From Palsa-506 sp050013415 (GTDB lineage Bacteria > Actinomycetota > Actinomycetes > Streptosporangiales > Streptosporangiaceae), in the NCBI GenBank assembly GCA_050013415.1, contig JBEKFH010000302.1, positions 1 to 5,811 on the forward strand: DNA of 5,811 nucleotides. The letters run 5' to 3'. Under the pieces are notes generated by a model, which had not been told where the DNA came from, made no database searches, and saw only the letters and a list, made by a program, of their open reading frames with translations. This document shows, piece after piece, positions 1 to 5,499 of the stretch; within the stretch, counting starts at the first letter, position 1, and every line of letters starts with the position of its first letter. Both the position numbers and the translations under genes were made by a program.

Positions 1-553
1 CGAGTCGCCCTACAACACCTACCCCGCTGCCGACGGCTGGGTCTCGGTGCTCTGCCTCACCGAGCCGCAGTGGCGCGGCTTGTGCGAGCTGATCGGGCGC
101 GCGGACCTGCGCGACGATAAGGAGCTGGCGACCTCCGCCGGTCGGGTCGCCCGGATGCACATGATCGACGAGGTCGTCGGATCCTGGATCATCGAGCGCA
201 CCGCCGCGGAGGCGGCGGAGGCGCTGCAGCAGGCCGGGGTCCCCGCCGCCAGGATAGCCACGCTCGGCCAGCTGTTCTCCGACGAGATGGCCAGGTCGTC
301 GCCGATGATCCAGCGGAGCGACGGGCCAGGCGGGGACGGGGCAGGCGGCGAGGCGACCTATACGTTCGGCTCGCCGGTGCGGCTCGGGAATCACCCGCCC
401 CGCAGGTCCGGGCCCGTGCCCTCGCTGGGGCAGCACACCGCCGCCATCCTGGAGTCCCTGCGGGCGCCATCGGGGGACGCTGGCGGGCCGGCGCAGGGAG
501 CGGCAGGCGACGGCGGCGCGGTGATTCCGCAAGGCGGCGCCGATGGCCGTTGA
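1..553 (+). CDS. Family III (CaiB/BaiF) CoA-transferase, C-terminal part, truncated at left edge
   Basis: This is the C-terminal 183 residues of a CoA-transferase; the first complete codon is at base 2 and the start lies outside the window. Family III enzymes move CoA from one acyl-CoA to another carboxylic acid in the cytoplasm. Seen in the sequence: a PYNTYPAADGWVSV stretch at the very start, matching the family's conserved 'PY.ta DG.v' strand; a GVPAARI segment near residue 80; and SPVRLG...PPR...P.LGQHT near residues 123-144, the family's typical C-terminal signature. The catalytic Asp lies in the missing N-terminal part, so activity cannot be judged. After GQHTAAILESL the protein ends in a Gly/Ala-rich tail of about 33 residues that does not resemble the usual family end. 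A short DGPGG/DGAGG duplication sits in a loop at residues 107-116. The TGA overlaps the next start by 11 bases, which suggests translational coupling. Family assignment is firm; the substrate is unknown. Confidence 0.9.
   Translation, partial: ESPYNTYPAADGWVSVLCLTEPQWRGLCELIGRADLRDDKELATSAGRVARMHMIDEVVGSWIIERTAAEAAEALQQAGVPAARIATLGQLFSDEMARSSPMIQRSDGPGGDGAGGEATYTFGSPVRLGNHPPRRSGPVPSLGQHTAAILESLRAPSGDAGGPAQGAAGDGGAVIPQGGADGR
320..349 (+). repeat. 15-bp tandem duplication inside the CoA-transferase gene
   Basis: Two adjacent 15-base units, 320-334 (GACGGGCCAGGCGGG) and 335-349 (GACGGGGCAGGCGGC), match at 13 of 15 positions. In frame they encode DGPGG and DGAGG, a glycine-rich loop between two conserved segments. 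The low complexity of GC-rich DNA could also give this by chance. Confidence 0.6.
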
Positions 554-1046
554 CAAGGCATTGCTCACCGCCCTGCGCGAGCAGGTCGGCGTGCCGCACG
601 CCGAGGAACTCGGCGCGGTGACGGCCGCGGCGACCAGGCGCTACGCGGCCGCGGTCGGCGACAGTAACCCGCTCTACACCGACGCCGGGTACGCCCGCTC
701 GCTGGGCTACGCCGACGTGCTCGCGCCGCCCAACTTCCTGGCCGCGGTGATCGACTGGACGCCGGGCGCCCCGTACGCTGACCTGCGGGAGGACGGTACC
801 TCGGCGGGCACGCACCTGCCGGGCGTGCCCGCCAGCCGCGTGCGGATCATGGGCGGCGGCGAGGAGATGACCTTCGAACAGCCCGTGGTGGCCGGCACGG
901 TGGTCCGCCGGACCACGGTGCTGACCGAGGTCACCAGGCGCGAGTCGAGCAGCGGCCCGATGCTCGTCGCCCGCTACCAGGACCTCTACACCGACGACGA
1001 CGGTGCCGTGCTGCTGCGCACGGTCCGCACCGTCCTGCTGCGCTGA
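543..1046 (+). CDS. Half-size MaoC-like hydratase subunit (N-terminal-type hot-dog, FAS1-like dehydratase family)
   Basis: The product has 167 residues and looks like the N-terminal hot-dog half of MaoC-type enoyl-CoA hydratases/dehydratases (MaoC_dehydrat_N type). A hydratase motif is visible as GDSNPLYTD at residues 39-47, followed by YARSLGYADVLAPPNFL at residues 50-66, where the hot-dog helix leads into the substrate-tunnel loop. Asp40 and Asn42 of the R-hydratase motif are kept, but Tyr45 stands where catalytic His is usual; related N-terminal halves often have this Tyr. The protein probably needs the next gene product to form a working double hot-dog, as in mycobacterial HadAB-type heterodimers. 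The start at 543 is chosen because AAGG at 531-534 lies 8 bases upstream and because it overlaps the end of the preceding gene. It is 19 bases from the stop to the next ATG. The expected reaction is hydration of a 2-enoyl-CoA or the reverse dehydration; the substrate is not predictable. Confidence 0.88.
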   Translation: MAVDKALLTALREQVGVPHAEELGAVTAAATRRYAAAVGDSNPLYTDAGYARSLGYADVLAPPNFLAAVIDWTPGAPYADLREDGTSAGTHLPGVPASRVRIMGGGEEMTFEQPVVAGTVVRRTTVLTEVTRRESSSGPMLVARYQDLYTDDDGAVLLRTVRTVLLR

Positions 1047-1055
1047 CCGGCCGCC

Positions 1056-1061
1056 GAGGAG
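1056..1061 (+). promoter_or_regulatory. Ribosome binding site setting the start at 1066
   Basis: GAGGAG lies 4 bases before ATG 1066, within the 19-base gap between the two MaoC-like genes. It supports starting the second subunit here rather than at an in-frame codon at 1003, which lies inside the preceding gene and would add a Cys-rich stretch with no family resemblance. Confidence 0.7.
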
Positions 1062-1065
1062 CCAG

Positions 1066-1509
1066 ATGTCCCAGGGATCCCAGACCCCGCCCGGCCTGGC
1101 CATGCCAGTCGGCAGCATGCTGCCTGTAGTGACGCGCCGGGCCTCCACCGTCCAGATCTTCCGCTACAGCGCGGCGACCTGGAACACCCACCGGATCCAT
1201 TACGACCAGGACTATGCCGCCGCCGAGGGCTACCCCGGGGTGCTGGTGCAAAGCCACCTGCACGGCGCGTTCCTGGTCCAGTACTGCACCAACTGGATGG
1301 GGCCGCGAGGCCGGCTGCTGGCGTTGTCGCTCAGCGTCCGGCGGTACGCCGTGGCCGGCCAGGAGCTGACCTTGGCGGGCGAGATCACCGGCCGGGAGCA
1401 GCAGCCGGACGGGGGCCTCGTCGTCAGCCTGCGGCTCACCGAAACCCGCAGCCCGGATGGCGAGACGTGCGCGGCGGGCAGCGCGCGGATCCTCTTCCCG
1501 CCGGCCTGA
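1066..1509 (+). CDS. Half-size MaoC-like hydratase subunit (C-terminal-type hot-dog)
   Basis: The product has 147 residues and resembles the C-terminal hot-dog of MaoC-type dehydratases and of mesaconyl-C4-CoA hydratase/HTD2-like proteins. The key segment is FRYSAATWNTHRIHYD at residues 32-47, followed by YAAAEGYPGVLVQSHLHG at 50-67. Relative to the GD-x-NP-x-H hydratase motif, His45 is present while the Asp position is Asn40, which is a known variant of this subfamily. The preceding protein shows the opposite pattern (Asp present, His replaced by Tyr). Adjacent genes of similar half length and different hot-dog type argue for a heteromeric hydratase. The product is cytoplasmic, with no signal peptide or membrane segment. 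A 62-base gap follows before the AtuA-like gene. Function as an acyl-CoA hydratase is likely; chain length and stereochemistry cannot be read from the sequence. Confidence 0.88.
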   Translation: MSQGSQTPPGLAMPVGSMLPVVTRRASTVQIFRYSAATWNTHRIHYDQDYAAAEGYPGVLVQSHLHGAFLVQYCTNWMGPRGRLLALSLSVRRYAVAGQELTLAGEITGREQQPDGGLVVSLRLTETRSPDGETCAAGSARILFPPA

Positions 1510-1555
1510 CCCACCCGCCGCCCGGCTGGCCGGGGACGTGAATGCAGCGATCAAC

Positions 1556-1561
1556 GGGAGG
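1556..1561 (+). promoter_or_regulatory. Ribosome binding site setting the start at 1572
   Basis: GGGAGG lies 10 bases before ATG 1572. An in-frame ATG at 1542 would add ten residues encoded across this site and has no clear ribosome binding site of its own. The family-conserved sequence (RIANISGYYGDR) begins right after the 1572 start, so 1572 is preferred. Confidence 0.65.
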
Positions 1562-1571
1562 AACGCCCACC

Positions 1572-3386
1572 ATGGCCAGGACCCAGCCACTGCGGATCGC
1601 GAACATCTCCGGTTACTACGGTGACCGCATGTCGGCCGCCAGGGAGATGGTCGACGGGGGCCCCGTCGACTTCCTGACCGGCGACTACCTCGCCGAGCTG
1701 ACGATGATGATCCTCTGGAAGACCCGGCAGCGCCATCCGGGCGGCGGCTACGCCCGCACCTTCCTGGCCCAGATGGAGAGCGTCCTGTCGACCTGCCTGG
1801 AGCGGGGAATCAAGATCGTCGCCAACGCGGGCGGCCTCAACCCGGCCGGCCTGGCCGCCGACCTGGCGGCGCTGGCCGGGAAGCTGGATCTGAGCCCGCG
1901 GATCGCCCACATCACCGGTGACGACGTGTCCGGCCGGCTCGCCGGGTGGATGGCCGACGGCATGGACCTGCGCCACCTGGATACCGGCCTGCCGCTCGCC
2001 GGGGCGCACGTCGAGCCAGTCACGGCCAACGTCTACCTCGGCGCCTGGGGCATCGTCGAGGCACTGCGCGGGGGCGCCGACATCGTGATCTGCCCGCGGG
2101 TCACCGACGCCTCGGTCGCGGTCGGGCCCGCCGCCTGGGCCTTCGACTGGGCGCGCGACGACTGGGACGCCCTTGCCGGGGCCGTGGTGGCCGGCCACGT
2201 CCTGGAGTGCGGGGCCCAGGCGACCGGCGGGAATTATTCGTTCTTCACGGAAATCGCCGACCCGGTGCGGCCCGGCTTCCCGCTGGCGGAGATCCACCCG
2301 GACGGCTCGGCCGTGATCACCAAGCATCCGGGCACGCCCGGTGAGGTCAGCGTCGGCACGGTCACCTCGCAACTGCTGTACGAGATCGACCGCCCGCAGT
2401 ACCTGAACCCGGACGTGGTGGCGCACTTCGACACGATCTCGATCGAGCAGCAGGGCCCGGACCGGGTGCGGCTCAGCGGGCAGCGGGGCTCGCCGCCGCC
2501 GGACACGCTGAAGCTGTGCATCAACTACCGCGGCGGGTTCCGCAACTCCTACTCGGCGATGATCACCGGGCTGGACATCGAGGCCAAGGCCGCGTTCGCC
2601 GTCGACTCGGTGCTGCGCGCGACTGGCGGCGCTGACGGGTTCGGATCGGTCGACGTGCGGCTGACGCGCAGTGATCACGCCGACGCGAAGCTGAACGCCG
2701 AGGCCGTGGCGCGGCTCACGGTCACCGTCACCAGCCCGGACGCCGATGCCGTGGGCCCGGCGTTCGCCGCGGCGGTGAACGGCATCGGGCTGAGCATCTA
2801 CCCCGGCAACTACAACGACATCGTGAGCCCGACGGCCACCGAGTACGCGGTGCTCTGGCCCACCCTGGTGCCGGCCTCGCTGATCACCCAGCACGTCACG
2901 GTGGACGGCGCTGACCCCGTCGACGTGCCCTGCGCTGGCCCGGCCTGGCCGCCGGTGACCCTCGCGGCGCGGTCCTCGCGCCCGCCGCGGGACTGGCCGG
3001 CGCGGGACTGGGCGGCGGAGCCAACCGAGCGGGCCCCGATCGGCCGGCTGCTCGGCGCCCGCTCGGGGGACAAGGGCGGCAACGCCAACATCGGGCTGTT
3101 CGCGCGGTCGGATCCGGCCTACGACTGGGCGGCGTGGTTTCTCACCGTGCAGCGGCTGCGCGAGCTGCTCCCCGAGGCCGCCGACCTGGTGATCGACCGC
3201 TACGAGCTGCCGAACCTGCGGGCGCTGAATTTCGTGGTGCACGGGATACTCGGGGAGGGCGTGGCCGCCACCAGCCGCCCGGACGCGCAGGCCAAGGGGC
3301 TGGGAGAGTTCATCAGGTCGCGTTACGCCCAGTTGCCGCTGCTCCTGCTGGCGGGCCAGCACCCGGCGCCGGCGGTGTCGGCATGA
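1572..3386 (+). CDS. AtuA-like protein (acyclic terpene utilisation family, DUF1446)
   Basis: The product has 604 residues and the two-part build of the AtuA family. The large N-terminal DUF1446-type domain covers roughly residues 6-450. Its landmarks are RIANISGYYGDR (8-19), GGPVDFLTGDYLAELTM (29-45), NAGGLNP (85-91) and CPRVTDASV (174-182). A Pro/Arg-rich linker (about 463-488) leads to a smaller C-terminal AtuA-like domain (about 489-590) with GARSGDKGGNANIGLF at 495-510 and LPNLRALNF near 545. The full family length appears to be present. The founding member is in the Pseudomonas aeruginosa citronellol/geraniol catabolic cluster, but its biochemical role is not established to my knowledge, so no reaction is assigned. 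No signal peptide or membrane segment is seen. The gene lies between hydratase and acyl-CoA dehydrogenase genes and overlaps the latter by 4 bases (ATGA), so it probably acts in the same acyl-CoA pathway. The name reflects family only; terpene breakdown here is not shown. Confidence 0.9.
   Translation: MARTQPLRIANISGYYGDRMSAAREMVDGGPVDFLTGDYLAELTMMILWKTRQRHPGGGYARTFLAQMESVLSTCLERGIKIVANAGGLNPAGLAADLAALAGKLDLSPRIAHITGDDVSGRLAGWMADGMDLRHLDTGLPLAGAHVEPVTANVYLGAWGIVEALRGGADIVICPRVTDASVAVGPAAWAFDWARDDWDALAGAVVAGHVLECGAQATGGNYSFFTEIADPVRPGFPLAEIHPDGSAVITKHPGTPGEVSVGTVTSQLLYEIDRPQYLNPDVVAHFDTISIEQQGPDRVRLSGQRGSPPPDTLKLCINYRGGFRNSYSAMITGLDIEAKAAFAVDSVLRATGGADGFGSVDVRLTRSDHADAKLNAEAVARLTVTVTSPDADAVGPAFAAAVNGIGLSIYPGNYNDIVSPTATEYAVLWPTLVPASLITQHVTVDGADPVDVPCAGPAWPPVTLAARSSRPPRDWPARDWAAEPTERAPIGRLLGARSGDKGGNANIGLFARSDPAYDWAAWFLTVQRLRELLPEAADLVIDRYELPNLRALNFVVHGILGEGVAATSRPDAQAKGLGEFIRSRYAQLPLLLLAGQHPAPAVSA
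2987..3016 (+). repeat. 15-bp tandem duplication in the AtuA-like interdomain linker
   Basis: Units 2987-3001 (GCGGGACTGGCCGGC) and 3002-3016 (GCGGGACTGGGCGGC) match at 14 of 15 positions. In frame they give RDWPA (residues 473-477) and RDWAA (478-482), within the linker between the large and small domains. The near identity suggests a fairly recent slippage duplication. Confidence 0.75.
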
Positions 3387-4615
3387 GGCCGCCGGGGGAG
3401 GCCGGCCCCTCCGCGGCCGGCTCCTCCGAGGCCGGCTCCTTCACGGTGAGCGAAGAGCAGAAGCAGCTCTGCGCGACCGTCCGGCGCTTCGTCAGCGAGC
3501 GGATCCGGCCGCTGGAGGCGGACCTCGACCCCGACGAGAGCGAGCTCGAGCCAGCGACGGCGGCCGCGCTGGTGGCCGAGACCAGGCGGATGGGACTGCA
3601 CAACCTGGACGTGCCCGCCGAGTACGGCGGCCCCGGCATCGACACCGTCACGCTGGCCCTGCTGGCCATGGAGATGTCCCAGCACCGGGCCGGCCTGTAC
3701 GCGCCGTGCTACGGGGCCTTCGGCGGCACCGGGATCGCCCAGCTCTACGACGCCGACCCGGCCCAGCAGGAGCGTTACCTCTACCCGGTGCTGCGCGGCG
3801 AGAAGAGGGCGTTCTTCGGCCTCACCGAGCCGTCCGGCGGCAGCGACCCGGCCCGCGCCATCCGGACCCGCGGCGTGCGCGACGGCAATGACTGGATTAT
3901 CAACGGAAGCAAGGTGTTCATCAGCGACGCCCACCGCGCGGACTTCGGGCTGGTGTTCGCCAGGACCGGCGGGGCCGGGCGCGGCGGCATCAGCTGCTTC
4001 ATCGTCGACACCGACACGCCCGGGTTCCGGGTCGAGCGCGTGATCCGCACCCTGCGCAGCGGCGCGTGCCCGACCGAACTCTCCTTCACCGATATGCGGC
4101 TGCCGGCCGCCAGCCTGCTCGGCGAGCCAGGCGGCGGCTTCGCCCTGGCGAACGACGCGCTGGTCAGGACGCGGATCCCATATTCGGCCGGCTGCATCGG
4201 CGTGGCCGTCAGGGCCCAGGCGCTCGCGCTTGACTATGTCCGGCAGCGCGAGGTCTTCGGGACGACGCTCGCCGAGCACGAGGGCATCCAGTGGATGCTG
4301 GTGGACAGCGAGATCGACATCCGGGCCGCGGCCCATCTCGTCCTGCACGCCGCCGCGCGGGCCGACCAGGGGCTGCCGTTCCGCACCGAGACGGCCATGG
4401 CGAAGATGTTCGCCACCGAGGCGAGTGCCAGGGTCGTGGACCGGTCCCTGCAGGTCTTCGGGGGCTACGGCGTGACCAAGGACCTTCCCTTCGAGCGCTG
4501 GTTCCGCGAGCTGCGGATCCGGCGGATCGGCGAGGGCAGCACCGAGACCCAGCGCATGATCGTCTCGCGTCACCTGCTCCGGGCGCCCCGGCACAAGGCC
4601 CTCTGGGAGGACTGA
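3383..4615 (+). CDS. Acyl-CoA dehydrogenase (FAD flavoprotein)
   Basis: The product has 410 residues. Acyl-CoA dehydrogenases oxidise an acyl-CoA to the 2,3-enoyl-CoA and pass electrons to electron-transferring flavoprotein. The family architecture is visible: a helical N-terminal domain starting at SEEQKQLCATVRRF (from residue 23), the FFGLTEPSGGSD segment at 144-155 that contacts FAD and substrate, a middle beta domain, RQREVFG at 287-293, FGGYG at 359-363, and RIGEGSTETQR near 381-391. Glu384 in GEGST aligns with the catalytic Glu of medium-chain-type enzymes. The ATG at 3383 overlaps the preceding stop (ATGA). It has no clear ribosome binding site, so coupling is likely. Residues 1-21 form a low-complexity tail made of a 15-bp repeat. 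An in-frame GTG at 3446 would remove it and give 389 residues, nearer the usual length, so the true start is uncertain. It is the last gene of the operon. Substrate specificity cannot be predicted. Confidence 0.93.
   Translation: MRPPGEAGPSAAGSSEAGSFTVSEEQKQLCATVRRFVSERIRPLEADLDPDESELEPATAAALVAETRRMGLHNLDVPAEYGGPGIDTVTLALLAMEMSQHRAGLYAPCYGAFGGTGIAQLYDADPAQQERYLYPVLRGEKRAFFGLTEPSGGSDPARAIRTRGVRDGNDWIINGSKVFISDAHRADFGLVFARTGGAGRGGISCFIVDTDTPGFRVERVIRTLRSGACPTELSFTDMRLPAASLLGEPGGGFALANDALVRTRIPYSAGCIGVAVRAQALALDYVRQREVFGTTLAEHEGIQWMLVDSEIDIRAAAHLVLHAAARADQGLPFRTETAMAKMFATEASARVVDRSLQVFGGYGVTKDLPFERWFRELRIRRIGEGSTETQRMIVSRHLLRAPRHKALWED
3400..3444 (+). repeat. Three 15-bp tandem repeats at the acyl-CoA dehydrogenase N-terminus
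   Basis: Three adjacent units begin with GGCCGGC: 3400-3414, 3415-3429 and 3430-3444. Units 1 and 2 match at 13 of 15 positions and units 2 and 3 at 12 of 15. In frame they give the five-residue steps EAGPS, AAGSS and EAGSF (residues 6-20), just before the conserved family start. Confidence 0.75.
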
Positions 4616-4623
4616 CCTGACGC

Positions 4624-4645
4624 GGGCGCCGGTGCCCGGGCGCCC
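4624..4645. terminator. GC-rich hairpin between convergent genes, possible terminator
   Basis: GGGCGCC (4624-4630) pairs with GGCGCCC (4639-4645). The stem can be extended by two GC pairs with one bulged G, leaving a TGC loop. It begins 9 bases after the dehydrogenase stop and lies between converging genes, the expected place for a terminator. There is no T-run on either side, so a classic intrinsic terminator is not shown; actinomycete terminators often lack a clear T-run. It overlaps the start of the tandem repeat array. Confidence 0.4.
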
Positions 4646-4720
4646 GGTGCTTCGGGCGGCCGGTGCTTCGGGCGGCCGGTGCTTCGGGCGGCCGTTGCCC
4701 GGGCGGCCGGTGCTCAGGCC
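4631..4720. repeat. 16-bp tandem repeat array in the convergent intergenic region
   Basis: Three identical copies of GGTGCTTCGGGCGGCC lie head to tail at 4646-4661, 4662-4677 and 4678-4693. They are flanked by degenerate copies at 4631-4645 and 4694-4708 and a partial copy at 4709-4720. The last copy runs into the 3' end of the minus-strand livF-like gene, whose stop is at 4714-4716. Neighbouring copies can pair through GGCCG/CGGCC (5 bp, for example 4658-4662 with 4673-4677). The array makes up most of the 98-base gap between the two transcription units. No coding role is seen. Confidence 0.9.
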
Positions 4721-5499
4721 AGGTAGGCGCCCACCACGTCCTGGTAGCTGACGTCTCCGGTGCTGCCGGACAGCACGACCTCGCCGCGGCTGAGCAGGTA
4801 CACGTGATCCGCGAGCTCGAGCGCCCGCCGCACGTACTGCTCGACGACGAGCAGGCACACTCCCCGCCGGGCGAGCCCGGTGAGCACCTCGAAGATCTGG
4901 TCGACCATCTTCGGGGCGAGCCCCAGCGAGACCTCGTCCACCATGACGACGCGGGGACTGGCCAGGAACGCCCGCGAGAGCGCGAGCATCTGCTGCTCAC
5001 CGCCGGACATGGTGCCGGCGACCTGCCCGATGCGCTGGCCCAGCACCGGGAAGACGTCGATGACGCCGTCGAGGTCGCCTGCCGCTGCCCCCCGGCTGGG
5101 GCGGAATAGCTCCAGGTTCTCCCGCACCGTGAGCGACCGGAAGATGCCCCGGCCTTCCGGGATCAGGCACAGGCCACGCCGGGTCCGGTCCTGCGGCGAG
5201 CGGGCCGTCACGTCGCCGCCGTCGATGAGCACCTGGCCGCCAGTGGCGGCGACCAGGCCCGAGGCCACCCGCATCACGGTGGTCTTGCCGGCCCCGTTGG
5301 CGCCGAGCAGGGCGACGATCGAGGACGGCGGGATCGCGATGCTGACGCCGCGGAGCACCGTCGCGCTGCCGTAGCCGGCCTGCACGTCGCGCAGCTCAAG
5401 GACGGGCGCGCCGGGGGAGCCGCCGGCCGGGGGGGCGCCGGATCGCGAGATGCCGCCGGCCGGGGAGCCGCCGGATCGGGAGTCACTGGCCGGGCTCAT
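4714..5499 (-). CDS. livF: Branched-chain amino acid-type ABC transporter ATP-binding protein (LivF-like)
   Basis: The product has 261 residues and is a cytoplasmic ATPase subunit of a hydrophobic amino acid uptake (HAAT/Liv) type importer. Visible motifs are Walker A GANGAGKT (66-73), PEGRGIF (114-120, the LivF form of the Q-loop region), signature MSGGEQQ (164-170), Walker B VVMVDE with Asp188 and Glu189, SLGLAP (191-196), and VVEQY (218-222), where LivF proteins carry Gln in place of the H-loop His. The usual DEP after Walker B is DEV here. The start at 5499 forms an ATGA overlap with the upstream LivG-like gene. It gives a Ser/Gly/Pro-rich extension of about 32 residues before the conserved VLELRDVQAGYG, encoded largely by a 33-bp repeat; no start codon closer to the conserved region is evident. 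These importers take up branched-chain amino acids, but actinomycetes have many paralogues with other substrates, so the cargo is open and the symbol is a family label. Confidence 0.92.
   Translation of the reverse strand: MSPASDSRSGGSPAGGISRSGAPPAGGSPGAPVLELRDVQAGYGSATVLRGVSIAIPPSSIVALLGANGAGKTTVMRVASGLVAATGGQVLIDGGDVTARSPQDRTRRGLCLIPEGRGIFRSLTVRENLELFRPSRGAAAGDLDGVIDVFPVLGQRIGQVAGTMSGGEQQMLALSRAFLASPRVVMVDEVSLGLAPKMVDQIFEVLTGLARRGVCLLVVEQYVRRALELADHVYLLSRGEVVLSGSTGDVSYQDVVGAYLA
5416..5481 (-). repeat. Two 33-bp tandem repeats at the LivF-like N-terminus
   Basis: Read on the minus strand, units 5481-5449 and 5448-5416 match at 28 of 33 positions. They encode SRSGGSPAGGI (residues 7-17) and SRSGAPPAGGS (18-28), an 11-residue repeat forming the N-terminal extension ahead of the ATPase domain. 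The low-complexity composition suggests a flexible tail. Confidence 0.8.

Noticed and set aside
189..1148. Minus-strand open frame spanning the CoA-transferase and first MaoC-like gene
   Set aside because: Arg/Ala/Pro-rich translation without motifs; both opposing genes are well supported.
1521..1534. Small inverted repeat CCCGG...CCGGG in the gap before the AtuA-like gene
   Set aside because: Only 5 bp of stem with a 4-base loop in GC-rich DNA; expected by chance, and no T-run supports a terminator.
1551..3362. Long minus-strand open frame (about 600 codons) opposite the AtuA-like gene
   Set aside because: It mirrors the plus gene's GC-rich third positions, shows no recognisable domain, is full of Arg/Gly/Pro/His runs, and lies opposite a gene with clear family motifs.
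4616..4720. Possible CRISPR array in the intergenic repeats
   Set aside because: The units are 15-16 bp and directly adjacent with no unique spacers, so this is a simple tandem repeat.
3323..4858. Long minus-strand open frame opposite the acyl-CoA dehydrogenase
   Set aside because: Same shadow effect of high GC; no domain is seen, and it crosses the intergenic repeat array and the end of the livF-like gene.
4933..4938. Walker B region of the LivF-like protein reads DEV rather than DEP
   Set aside because: The catalytic Asp and Glu are intact and the residue after Glu varies among LivF paralogues, so loss of function is not implied.
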